From Actinomadura macra NBRC 14102 (GTDB lineage: Bacteria; Actinomycetota; Actinomycetes; Streptosporangiales; Streptosporangiaceae), in the NCBI RefSeq assembly GCF_001552215.1, contig NZ_BCQT01000001.1:1-64000 (forward strand): a stretch of 64,000 nt of DNA, given 5' to 3'. A program made the translations under genes and the position numbers. The notes under the pieces are model-generated. The model was given only the letters and a program-made list of their open reading frames with translations, was not told the DNA's origin and searched no databases. This document shows positions 24,163 through 32,282 of the stretch, piece after piece (position 1 is the first letter of the stretch; every line of letters begins with the position of its first letter).

Positions 24163-25071
24163 CTATCTCGTGAGCGCACGCCTCGGATTGTCGACGGTGA
24201 TCACCCGGAACTCCTCGTCGGAGAGGCCGGCGGCCCGGAGGTGACCCGCGAAGTCGGTGAACAGGAAGCTGTAGCCGCCACCGCCGTAGGCGCGTAGGTG
24301 GCTCTTGAGGCAGACGTCGTGTGAGAGCAGCACCTGGTCGAGCCGTCCGTCCCGCACGATGTTCATCACGTACCGGACCGCTCGCTCGATGTCGTACGGC
24401 GCCGTCGGCCGGATTCCGTCGAACTGGACGAAGGCACCGCGGCGTGCCATGTCCAGGTGATACTCCTCATCGAAGACCCGGTCGCAGTGCCCAATGATCA
24501 CTCGCCGCGGATCGACACCCTCCTCCTGGAGCAGGTCGAGCTGTTGCCTCCCGACCGGCCAACGCGCCGCGTGGGTGGTGATCACCAGCCCCGTGCGCCG
24601 ATGGGCACGCGCGGCGGCACGGAACGAACGCTCCTCCGCCGCGCTGACGTGCCGGTCGCAGCCGATCTCGCCGATGACGCCCGCCCGGACGCCGGTTCCG
24701 TCGATGCCCTCCTCTATCTCGGCCACCAGCAGCTCGGCGATCCGATCGACCGAAGTGCGGTCGAACCAGTCCCGGTCGAGATACGGGTGCCGGTAGAACC
24801 CCGTTCCGACGACGATGTTCAGCCCCGTCGCGACGGCCGTGTCGCGCACCGCGCCCACGTCCCTGCCGAGACCGATCGTGGTGCAGTCGACCAGGGTCCG
24901 TCCGCCCAGCCCGACGAACTCGCCGAGTTCCAGCTCCATCAGGCGACGGTCGTTGAGAAGCCCATCGGCACGCGCCTCCTGGAGCATGTCGACGTAGATG
25001 TGCTCGTGCGGGAGTGTCAGGCCGAGCCGCTCCTCGGCGACCGGGCCGAGCACCGTCATCACGTCCGCCAT
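24163..25071 (-). CDS. Phosphotriesterase-like hydrolase/lactonase, 302 aa
   Basis: Member of the phosphotriesterase family (TIM barrel, binuclear metal site). First metal motif LPHEHIYVDM, bridging residue Glu in VIGEIGCDR (Glu as in the E. coli PHP protein instead of the carbamylated Lys of true phosphotriesterases), His in TTHAARW and IIGHCDR, and the last Asp in LLSHDVCL. This set points to a lactonase or amide/ester hydrolase rather than organophosphate hydrolysis. Start at ATG 25071 is in the shared divergent promoter carrying a GntR-type operator; an upstream continuation of the frame is antisense to the isochorismatase gene and was rejected. Confidence 0.87.
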   Translation of the reverse strand: MADVMTVLGPVAEERLGLTLPHEHIYVDMLQEARADGLLNDRRLMELELGEFVGLGGRTLVDCTTIGLGRDVGAVRDTAVATGLNIVVGTGFYRHPYLDRDWFDRTSVDRIAELLVAEIEEGIDGTGVRAGVIGEIGCDRHVSAAEERSFRAAARAHRRTGLVITTHAARWPVGRQQLDLLQEEGVDPRRVIIGHCDRVFDEEYHLDMARRGAFVQFDGIRPTAPYDIERAVRYVMNIVRDGRLDQVLLSHDVCLKSHLRAYGGGGYSFLFTDFAGHLRAAGLSDEEFRVITVDNPRRALTR

Positions 25072-25104
25072 GTACCCGGCCCCTTCATCGTTGACCTTCT
25101 TACC

Positions 25105-25135
25105 ATACTGCATATAGATTCGGATATAAGTCCGA
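25105..25135. promoter_or_regulatory. GntR-type operator in the PTE/isochorismatase divergent promoter
   Basis: The 16-mer at 25105-25120 (ATACTGCATATAGATT) matches 15 of 16 bases with 42303-42318 in front of the GntR gene. It runs directly into a perfect TCGGA-N6-TCCGA palindrome at 25120-25135. The AT-richness contrasts with the GC-rich surroundings. Position between two divergent starts suggests dual control. Confidence 0.7.
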
Positions 25136-25149
25136 TCTGAGGAGGCGCA

Positions 25150-25878
25150 GTGCCCCAAGAACCCCGGCTTCCCGAACTGAGCTTCGACCTTCACCCCCGC
25201 CTGTCCGCGCTCCTCATCATCGACCTGCAGTACTTCGACGCACACCCGGACTGGGGACTCGGTCCCGCGATCAAGGGCGGCGCCAGCACGGACGCCGGTG
25301 CGTACTACTTCGGCCGCATCGACTCCCTGGTCGTCCCGCAGGTGCGCCATCTGGCATCGGCGTTCCGGGAATGTGGCGGCAGGGTCGTCCACGTGGTCAC
25401 CGGCCCGCTGACCCAGGACGGCGCCGATCTGCTCCCGCGCACCCGAGCACGCCGCGAGGAGATGGCCAAGCGGTTCCCGATCACCGGCGAACCGCCCGGC
25501 ATCTACCCCGAAGGCAGCATCGAGCGCGCGGAGCTGCCCGCGGTCGCGCCCGTGGCCGGCGACATCGTGGTCAACAAGCTGACCACCAGCGCGTTCAACT
25601 CCAGCAGCATCGACCAGGTGCTGCGGATGATCGGCATCAAGACCGTCGTGTTCACCGGGGTCGCGACCAACAACTGCGTCGAGTCGACCTTGCGCGACGC
25701 CTCGGATCGCGCCTACGACTGCATTCTGGTGGACGACGCCTGCGCCGCTTTCGACCGGGAGTCGCACGAAGCGTCCCTTCGCAACGTGCGGCGTCTCTTC
25801 GGGCGCGTCGAGTCCACTGCTCACGTGCTCGGCCGGCTGGGGGTCTGGGAAGCGGATCTCAGTGGAGCGCCGGCATGA
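25150..25878 (+). CDS. Isochorismatase-family cysteine hydrolase, 242 aa
   Basis: Likely amidohydrolase acting on a C-N bond (relatives: N-carbamoylsarcosine amidase, biuret hydrolase, RutB). The Asp-Lys-Cys triad is visible: Asp in LLIIDLQ, Lys in VVNKLTTSAF, Cys in TGVATNNCVEST. The N-terminus with a TDAGAYYFGRID segment is family-like. GTG start with a GAGGAGG site; its stop overlaps the start of the cyclase-family gene (ATGA), so the two act together. The promoter is shared with the divergent phosphotriesterase-like gene. Confidence 0.9.
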   Translation: MPQEPRLPELSFDLHPRLSALLIIDLQYFDAHPDWGLGPAIKGGASTDAGAYYFGRIDSLVVPQVRHLASAFRECGGRVVHVVTGPLTQDGADLLPRTRARREEMAKRFPITGEPPGIYPEGSIERAELPAVAPVAGDIVVNKLTTSAFNSSSIDQVLRMIGIKTVVFTGVATNNCVESTLRDASDRAYDCILVDDACAAFDRESHEASLRNVRRLFGRVESTAHVLGRLGVWEADLSGAPA

Positions 25879-26603
25879 GCGGGGAGAGCCAGGCCGAGGC
25901 GCCGTTCCAGGACATCAGTCTCCCGGTCGGTACCGGGTACGTACATCCCTCGATGCGGGGACTCGCGGCCGATCCGGGATTCCGGATCGAGATCCTGCGC
26001 CGGCATGCCGACACGGACGGCGACGGCCAGGTGATCCGGGCGATCTCGGCGCGACTGCACGTCGGCACGCATGTGGATGCGCCGGAGCACTACGTGCCTG
26101 GAGGCTCCCAGGTCATGGACGTTCCGCTCGAGAAATATGTGGGGCCGGCGGTGGTGGCCTTCCTTGGCGATCTCGAACCCGGACAGCCGATCGACGTTCG
26201 CCTGCTGCGGCGCGCCCTCGGGGGTCGCGTGGGTCCGGGCTCGCGGCTGCTGCTGAAGAGCATGTGGAACGCGCGTTTCGGGCAGCCGGGCTGGCGGGAG
26301 GACTCGCCGTACCTCACCGTCGACGCCGTCGACCACCTCTGCGGACTGGCACCGGCGCTGATCGGGTTCGACTTCTCGCACGCGAAGGACGCACCGGACA
26401 GCCCGCGCCGCTACTACCTCAGCCACACGCTCTGCACAGCGGGCGTCGTGGTGCTCGCGGGCCTCCGCCTGGATCAGGTGTCCGCAGGCAGCGGACTGCT
26501 GATCGCGGCACCCATCGCGATCCACGGGGTCGAGGCGGCACCCGTCCGGGCCCTGTTCCGGCCGGACGCGCCCCCCGTCTTGGATCGGCCTACGACCCGT
26601 TAG
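25875..26603 (+). CDS. Cyclase-family hydrolase (kynurenine formamidase-like), 242 aa
   Basis: Metal-dependent hydrolase of the cyclase family (kynurenine formamidase, isatin hydrolase). The zinc/manganese motif is complete, HVGTHVDAPEH, followed by GFDFSHAKD and HTLCTAGVVV in the C-terminal half. Length is typical for a single domain. ATGA overlap with the isochorismatase gene and convergent 4-bp overlap with the citryl-CoA-lyase-like gene. It probably opens a ring or cleaves an amide before or after the partner amidase. Confidence 0.88.
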   Translation: MSGESQAEAPFQDISLPVGTGYVHPSMRGLAADPGFRIEILRRHADTDGDGQVIRAISARLHVGTHVDAPEHYVPGGSQVMDVPLEKYVGPAVVAFLGDLEPGQPIDVRLLRRALGGRVGPGSRLLLKSMWNARFGQPGWREDSPYLTVDAVDHLCGLAPALIGFDFSHAKDAPDSPRRYYLSHTLCTAGVVVLAGLRLDQVSAGSGLLIAAPIAIHGVEAAPVRALFRPDAPPVLDRPTTR

Positions 26604-27352
26604 CGCGGTGGACCCGTCTGCGCCGCCGCCAGCACCTCGGCGATCGGAACGCCGTCGGGGTCCAGGAGCCGGCCGACGAGACCGACCGTGCGCGATATCA
26701 GTCCGAGGCCCCGGCCCGCCTGCCACGGCAGGCCCACCTCGTTCACCAGGGCGCCGAGCGCGCCGGTGACGTTGACGATCAGCGGCCGCCCGTGTCGCCG
26801 GCTCGCCGACTCCGACAGCATGCGAACGAGATCGACACACCGGCCGTCGAGATCGTTCTCCCGGGCGATGGCGAAAAGGCGCTCGGTCCGGGGGTCGAGC
26901 GACTTGTAGAACCGATGCCCGATGCCCGGCAGGATCCGCCCTTCGGCCGCTGCCTCCTCCACCGCGGCCTCGGCGATGTCCTCAAGCGAGGCGTCGGCCG
27001 GGGCGTCCCGCAGCAGATCGCCCAGGAGACGCGCGGCACTCTCGATCGACCCGACCAGGCGGTCGCCGACCCCGAGCAGGCCGGCGGCGACGGCGCCCTG
27101 CAGCGCGTTCGGAGCCCCGAAGGCGGTCAGCTTGCTCGCCAGTACCGACGGGGTCATGCCGTGGTCGATCAGCGCCACCAGCATCGCGTCGAAGACCGCG
27201 GCCTGTTCGGCGGTCGGCAGTCGCCCGGCGAGATGCAGGTAGGTGACGTCCGACAGGGGGCGCACTCCCATCAGTTCGTCGACCAGGCTGTGCCCTCGCA
27301 TCACCAGGTCGCCGGCCGGCGGGGACCCGGTCTTCGAGCCGTCCGTGGTCAT
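26600..27352 (-). CDS. Citrate synthase-fold protein, citryl-CoA-lyase-like, 250 aa
   Basis: Short citrate-synthase-fold protein as in stand-alone citryl-CoA lyases. The GIGHRFYKSLDPRTERLF motif supplies the conserved His/Arg, and GAPNALQGAVAAGL matches the N-terminal helix region. The catalytic Asp usually seen in N-V/I-D-G is missing (VNVTGALGA), so chemistry may differ. It lies 12 bp after the class-III aminotransferase and is cotranscribed with it. It could cleave an acyl-CoA formed by the ligase of this island, or condense acetyl-CoA with an oxo acid; both are inference. Confidence 0.78.
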   Translation of the reverse strand: MTTDGSKTGSPPAGDLVMRGHSLVDELMGVRPLSDVTYLHLAGRLPTAEQAAVFDAMLVALIDHGMTPSVLASKLTAFGAPNALQGAVAAGLLGVGDRLVGSIESAARLLGDLLRDAPADASLEDIAEAAVEEAAAEGRILPGIGHRFYKSLDPRTERLFAIARENDLDGRCVDLVRMLSESASRRHGRPLIVNVTGALGALVNEVGLPWQAGRGLGLISRTVGLVGRLLDPDGVPIAEVLAAAQTGPPR

Positions 27353-27364
27353 CTGCCCGGCCGC

Positions 27365-28693
27365 TCAGGCCCCGACGGCACGGTCGGTGATCTCGAAGGC
27401 CGCGTCAAGGATGGCGAAGCCCTCCTCCAGCTGCGCTTCGGTGACGCACAGGGCCGGGTTGGTGTGCACCATGTGATTCGCGACCATGGTGAACAGGCCG
27501 TGCTCGCGGAGATGGCCCGCCAGCGCGCGCATCTCGTCCGACGTCCCGTTGTACGGGGCCATCGGCGTGAACGGGTCGCGGCTGCGCACCACCTCGATCG
27601 TGCCGAACAGGCCCAGGTTCCGGACCGCGCCAACGGACGGGTGCTTGTCGTAGAGGCGTTCGTGATGCGCTCGCATCACCTTGCCCATCCGGGCGGCGTT
27701 CTCGATGAGCCCGTCCTCCTCGTAGACCCCGATCGTCGCCACGGCCGCGGCGCAGCTCACCGCATGGCTGTTGTAGGTCAGCCCACCGGAGTACGGCCTG
27801 TCATCGAACGCCGCGGCCACGTGCCGCCGCATCGCCACGGCGCCGAGCGGGAGGTAGGAACTGGTCAGCCCCTTGGCCATCGTCATCAGATCGGGGACGG
27901 TGTCCCAGTGGTCCACGGCGAACCATCGCCCCGTCCGGCCGAACCCCGCCATCACCTCATCCGCGACCATCAGCAGGTCATAGCGGTCGCAGATCTCGCG
28001 CACGCCCTGGATGTAGCCGTCGGGCGGGATCAGGATGCCGTTGCCGCCGACCACGGTCTCCAGGAACACCGCGGCGATCGTGTGCGGGCCTTCGTAGCGG
28101 ATCACGTCCTCGAGCCCCTGAAGGCTTTCCTCGACCGGACGTGGGTCCTTCTCACCCCAGCGGTGCGTGTCCGGGTACCGGACGACGCCGCCACCGCCGC
28201 CCGCCTCGTTCCCCCAGCGTCGTGGGTCGCCGGTGAGCGACAACGCGCCCATCGTCGCCCCGTGGTAAGTCCGGTAGCGGGCCAGGATCTTGTACCGGCC
28301 GGTGTACTGGCGGGCCAGCTTGATCGCGTTCTCCACCGCCTCGGCGCCGCCCAGGGTGAAGAACACCTTGTCCAGGTCACCGGGCATGATCTCGGCCAGC
28401 TTCCGGCCGAGGCGCGCTCGCGGCTCGGTCACGAACCCGGGCTGGACGAAGCCGAGCTTCGCGGCCTGCTCCCCGATGGCCTCGGCCACCCGCCGGTCGC
28501 CGTACCCGATGTTCACCGACATCAGCTGGCTGTTGAAGTCGAGGATCCGGTCGCCGTCGACCGTGTAGAGGTACACGCCTTCACCGCGGTCGATGGCGAG
28601 CGGATCGACGCTCTGCTGGGCGACCCAGGGAAAGAACGTGTGCTCCTTCGACAGCGCGATGATTTCTGCGGCTGTGAGCTTCCCTGACTGCAT
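27365..28693 (-). CDS. Class-III PLP aminotransferase (taurine/beta-alanine:pyruvate type), 442 aa
   Basis: Omega-amino acid or amine transaminase. Features: substrate loop near FFPWVAQQSVDP, phosphate-binding GGAEAVENAIKLAR, YRTYHGATMGALSLTGDPRRW (strongly reminiscent of taurine/beta-alanine:pyruvate aminotransferases), cofactor Asp in MVADEVMAGFGRTG, and the Schiff-base Lys in MTMAKGLTSSYLPLG. Length is typical. The first gene of its transcript, preceded by an AT-rich promoter. It would convert the amine or omega-amino acid of the island to an aldehyde or semialdehyde for the aldehyde dehydrogenase. Confidence 0.9.
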   Translation of the reverse strand: MQSGKLTAAEIIALSKEHTFFPWVAQQSVDPLAIDRGEGVYLYTVDGDRILDFNSQLMSVNIGYGDRRVAEAIGEQAAKLGFVQPGFVTEPRARLGRKLAEIMPGDLDKVFFTLGGAEAVENAIKLARQYTGRYKILARYRTYHGATMGALSLTGDPRRWGNEAGGGGGVVRYPDTHRWGEKDPRPVEESLQGLEDVIRYEGPHTIAAVFLETVVGGNGILIPPDGYIQGVREICDRYDLLMVADEVMAGFGRTGRWFAVDHWDTVPDLMTMAKGLTSSYLPLGAVAMRRHVAAAFDDRPYSGGLTYNSHAVSCAAAVATIGVYEEDGLIENAARMGKVMRAHHERLYDKHPSVGAVRNLGLFGTIEVVRSRDPFTPMAPYNGTSDEMRALAGHLREHGLFTMVANHMVHTNPALCVTEAQLEEGFAILDAAFEITDRAVGA

Positions 28694-28740
28694 CCCGCAC
28701 CTCGCGTTCGGTTCGTCCGATGGTACGACGCCCGCTGCGC

Positions 28741-28790
28741 CAGTGCCATTTTCGTGCGATATTATCGAATTATACTAATGTTTCATATCA
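28741..28790. promoter_or_regulatory. AT-rich promoter region of the aminotransferase transcript
   Basis: A conspicuously AT-rich stretch (core ATATTATCGAATTATAC at about 28760-28776) in otherwise GC-rich DNA, upstream of the aminotransferase start and over the 3' end of the MFS gene. It resembles the other AT-rich promoter/operator spots of this island but does not contain the 16-bp motif. Confidence 0.35.
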
Positions 28791-29983
28791 TGCGCGACCG
28801 TCTGTGCAGGCATCTTTCCCGAAGTGCTGGTCATGGCCACCGCCGCGGCCAGCCCGAGTGCCACCAACGTGGTCAGCAGGGCTCCGTTGAAACCCGCGAC
28901 CGCGACCACGGGAGCGGCCCCGACACTGCCGATGACCAGGGCCCCGGCCAGCGCGGCCGACGCCAGCGCGAACGCGCTCCCCCGGTCGCCCCCGTCACTG
29001 AGGTGGGAGAGATCCACGTACAAGGGGGTCACCACCAGGCCGGAGCCGCCGCCGGTGAGGATTCCGGCGATGACGAGGCCGGGCACGGTGACCCATAGCG
29101 TGAGCAGGCACAGCGCGATCGCGGTGGCGACCAGTCCTGACATGACCAGCCACCGGGTCGAGAACCGGTCCGCGAGCCATCCGGACGGAACCCGCGAGGC
29201 GAGCACCGCCAGGCCGTCGGCGACGAAGAACACGCCGGCATCGATCCCCGCCTGTTCCGCGCGCTGAGGCAGGTACGCCGTGATCGAGCCCCAGTGCACG
29301 AGGTAGAGCAGGATGATCGCCAGCGACGGGACCCAGGAGCGGCGCAGCGCGATCCCGAATCGGCGCGCCACCCTGCCGGCCGGCGCGGGACCGGTCCAGG
29401 CGCGCACCCCGCGCAACCGGCCGAGGACCATCGCCGAACCCGCCAGCACCAGGGCGAGCACGGTCATCGAGACGCCGGTGAGCTGTTCGTGCGAGCCGAG
29501 CACCAGGAGGGAGAGCGGCGGCATGATCGTCAGGCTCAGCGTCTGGGCGCTCGCGGCCAGGGCCAGCGCGATCCCGCGCCGGCTCGCCGCGGAGACCTCC
29601 AGCAGCGCCGCGAAGTAGGCCGGCGCGATCAGCCCGAACCCGATGCCCTGGGCGATGCGGGCGATGACGAACGGAACCAGCGTTCGACTGCCGTCCAGCG
29701 GCGGTATCAGCAGGCAGGTGCCTGCCACGTAGGCCAATGCGCCCGCGGCGAGCAGCCGGATCGGCCCGAAGCGGTCGACCAGCGCTCCGCCGACGATCGC
29801 CGCCGGGATCTGCACCATCGCGGCGACACCCACGACGATCCCGATCGTGCTGTCCGGGACACCCGACCGGGAGAGGACCACCGGCATCGACACCACGAAG
29901 CCGTAGAACCCGCCCTGCAGAGCCACCTGACCGAGCACATAGAGGAAGCTGATCCGGCCGGCGTCCGCGGTGTGCTCGCTCAT
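28775..29983 (-). CDS. MFS transporter, 402 aa
   Basis: Twelve-segment major facilitator protein. Loop motifs are ALVDRFGPIRL after TM2 and WLADRFSTRWL in the second half. The start MSEHTADAG at 29983 overlaps the stop of the kinase-phospholyase gene (ATGA), so it is cotranslated. An in-frame GTG at 30004 lies further upstream inside that gene and is less likely. It probably exports or imports a pathway intermediate alongside the ABC importer. Confidence 0.88.
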   Translation of the reverse strand: MSEHTADAGRISFLYVLGQVALQGGFYGFVVSMPVVLSRSGVPDSTIGIVVGVAAMVQIPAAIVGGALVDRFGPIRLLAAGALAYVAGTCLLIPPLDGSRTLVPFVIARIAQGIGFGLIAPAYFAALLEVSAASRRGIALALAASAQTLSLTIMPPLSLLVLGSHEQLTGVSMTVLALVLAGSAMVLGRLRGVRAWTGPAPAGRVARRFGIALRRSWVPSLAIILLYLVHWGSITAYLPQRAEQAGIDAGVFFVADGLAVLASRVPSGWLADRFSTRWLVMSGLVATAIALCLLTLWVTVPGLVIAGILTGGGSGLVVTPLYVDLSHLSDGGDRGSAFALASAALAGALVIGSVGAAPVVAVAGFNGALLTTLVALGLAAAVAMTSTSGKMPAQTVAHDMKH

Positions 29984-32280
29984 ACGCCGGCCGGGGTGTC
30001 GCACCCCTCGATCTCATCGAGCACCTGGTCCAGCGCATCGACGAGGTACCTCATCTCCGCGAAACCGAAGACCATCGGTGGCCTGATCTTGAGCACGTCG
30101 CGTGCCGGACCGGCCAGGCCGACCAGAACACCGTGGCGGAGCAGCGCATTGATCGCGGCACGTGCCTCGCCCGTCCCGGGTTCGCCGTCCGGGGCGCGCA
30201 ACTCGACCCCGATCGCGAACCCGCGACCGCGGACCGCGCGAACCGATCGATGGCGGGTACGCAGCTCGTCGAGTGCCGCGAGGAGACGGCCGCCGACCAC
30301 CCGGGCGTTTCGTTGCAGGCCCTCGCGCTCCAGCACGTCCATCACCGCGAGTCCCGCGGCGGCCGCCACCGGATTGCCGGCGAAGGTGTTGAAGTAGTGG
30401 TGGCTGGCGGCCAGGAAACGGTCGACGATCTCGCGCCGCGTCACCACGGCCCCCACGGGAATGCCGCCGGCGGTCGGCTTCCCCATGGTCACCAGGTCCG
30501 GCACCGTCCCATAGAGCTGGAATCCCCAGAACGCGTCGCCGACCCGGCCCTGGCCCACCTGCACCTCGTCGGCGATGACCAGGGCTCCGGCCTCGCGCAC
30601 CTGGCGAAGACCGGCCCGCATCACGTCCGGCTCGGGGATGCGGAACCCGTCGCTGACGAACACGGTGTCGTAGATGAACGCCGCCGGACCGAGGTCGCGT
30701 TCACGCAGCTCGTCGACCCCCCGGAGCATCGCCTGGGCGAACTCGGCACCGCCCGCCGCCGGATCCGGTCGCGGGCCGTGCGGGGGATACGGGACGAGCG
30801 AGACCCACGGCACACGACCATCTCTGCCGGCGGGACCGAGCGCGCTGACCGCGACCGTATTGCCGTGGTAGGCCGACGTGGTCGCCACGACTCCCTCGCG
30901 TCCCGAGAACGCGCGGGCCAGCCTGAGCGCCAGGTCGTTGGCGTCGCTGCCGGTGCAGGTGAACAGGCAGGTGTCCAGCTCGGGAGGCATCGTCGCGAGC
31001 AATCGTTCGCCGTACTCGACGACGGCGGGATGCAGGTACCGCGTATTGGAGTTGATCTCCCGCATCTGCCGGGCCACCGCCGCCACCACGTGCGGGTGGC
31101 TGTGACCGACATGCGGAACGTTGTTGTACGCATCCAGGTAGCGGCGGCCGGATTCGTCCTCGACCCAGGCTCCGCGTCCGCGCACCGGCATGAACGGCTG
31201 GTCGTAGAACTGTCGCAGGCCGGGGCCGAGCGCTTTGAGCCGGCGCTCGATCACCGCGGACGGCGACGGCAGGCCCGCCGGCACCGACACCGCCGGAGAC
31301 CGGCGGGTGCCGCGCGCCTGGAGCCGCTCCAGCACCTCCAGCGAGTCCGCGCTCGAGAACACCGGCTGCTCCGACGGCCGGGGGGACCGGCTCGCGCGCC
31401 ACTCGTGAATGGCGACCCTCATCGCCAGCCGGGTGATCACCAGGTCCGGCAGCACCGATCGTTCGAGAGGTTCCAGGGGGACCACGTCCTCGAACCCGAC
31501 GCACACGTCGTCGATGACCTGAAGCGGGTCGTCCTGGCCGCAGACCAGGAAGCTCGCGGCGATCGCCGGTTCCGCGACCAGAGGTGCGTGCAGGGCATCG
31601 CCGAAATCGATGACGCCCACGATCCGCTCCGGGTCGTCCGGATCGGAGAGCAGGTTGGTCGGGCTCACGTCGCCATGGATGATCTGGGCACGCAGGCCGG
31701 GGAGCTGCGGCAGCACCTCGCTCTCGAACCTGGCCAGCGCCTGCTCGACCGCGCGCCGCATCGATCGGTCCGGTAGCGAATCGATCAGTGTGCGAAGCTC
31801 CTGGGCCCGGCTGATGTCCCAGAGCAGCCGGCGCTGCGCCGACCGGTGAAAGAACCCGCGCGAGGCGCGCACCAGGCGGGCGGCGACGTTGCCAGTCCGA
31901 CGGCGGTACACCGCGGTGCTGCTCTCGACGGTGCCCCCGGCACCCGGAAGGAAGCTCAGCAGCTGTGTGACCAGTGTCCGGCCCTCCACGGACCATTCGC
32001 CCATCAGCTCGCCGTCCCGGGTGCGGCGCACCTCCTGCACGTGCAGCGAGGGGTCGATGGAACCGATCGACTCGATGAGCCGCACCTGCAGGTCGAAAGC
32101 CTCTCGTTCGGCAGGTCCGCCGAGCTTGAGGACGTGCTCGGGGCCGTGCCGGCCTTCGACCACGAACACGCTGCTGGTGCACTCGCCGGCAAGCCGCCGA
32201 GCCGTCCCTTCGCAGCCGTAGACCGCCATCGCCGCGACCGCTGCGTCCGCGGGGCTGACCCGCAGCAGAGCCGACGACAT
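29980..32280 (-). CDS. Fused small-molecule kinase (APH fold) and PLP phospholyase, 766 aa
   Basis: Two enzymes in one chain. Residues ~1-330 are an aminoglycoside phosphotransferase/choline-kinase fold with the catalytic loop HGDVSPTN at 202-209 and metal motif DFGD at 225-228. Residues ~350-760 are a class-III PLP enzyme with YNNVPHVGHSHPHV at 385-398, DEVQVGQGRVG at 571-581 and Schiff-base K601 in MGKPTAGG. These features match human ethanolamine-phosphate and phosphohydroxylysine phospholyases (AGXT2L1/2). The kinase would phosphorylate an amino-alcohol hydroxyl and the lyase would eliminate phosphate and ammonia to give an aldehyde. Coupled to the ABC ATPase gene upstream by a 2-bp gap. 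Confidence 0.88.
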   Translation of the reverse strand: MSSALLRVSPADAAVAAMAVYGCEGTARRLAGECTSSVFVVEGRHGPEHVLKLGGPAEREAFDLQVRLIESIGSIDPSLHVQEVRRTRDGELMGEWSVEGRTLVTQLLSFLPGAGGTVESSTAVYRRRTGNVAARLVRASRGFFHRSAQRRLLWDISRAQELRTLIDSLPDRSMRRAVEQALARFESEVLPQLPGLRAQIIHGDVSPTNLLSDPDDPERIVGVIDFGDALHAPLVAEPAIAASFLVCGQDDPLQVIDDVCVGFEDVVPLEPLERSVLPDLVITRLAMRVAIHEWRASRSPRPSEQPVFSSADSLEVLERLQARGTRRSPAVSVPAGLPSPSAVIERRLKALGPGLRQFYDQPFMPVRGRGAWVEDESGRRYLDAYNNVPHVGHSHPHVVAAVARQMREINSNTRYLHPAVVEYGERLLATMPPELDTCLFTCTGSDANDLALRLARAFSGREGVVATTSAYHGNTVAVSALGPAGRDGRVPWVSLVPYPPHGPRPDPAAGGAEFAQAMLRGVDELRERDLGPAAFIYDTVFVSDGFRIPEPDVMRAGLRQVREAGALVIADEVQVGQGRVGDAFWGFQLYGTVPDLVTMGKPTAGGIPVGAVVTRREIVDRFLAASHHYFNTFAGNPVAAAAGLAVMDVLEREGLQRNARVVGGRLLAALDELRTRHRSVRAVRGRGFAIGVELRAPDGEPGTGEARAAINALLRHGVLVGLAGPARDVLKIRPPMVFGFAEMRYLVDALDQVLDEIEGCDTPAGV

Positions 32281-32282
32281 CG

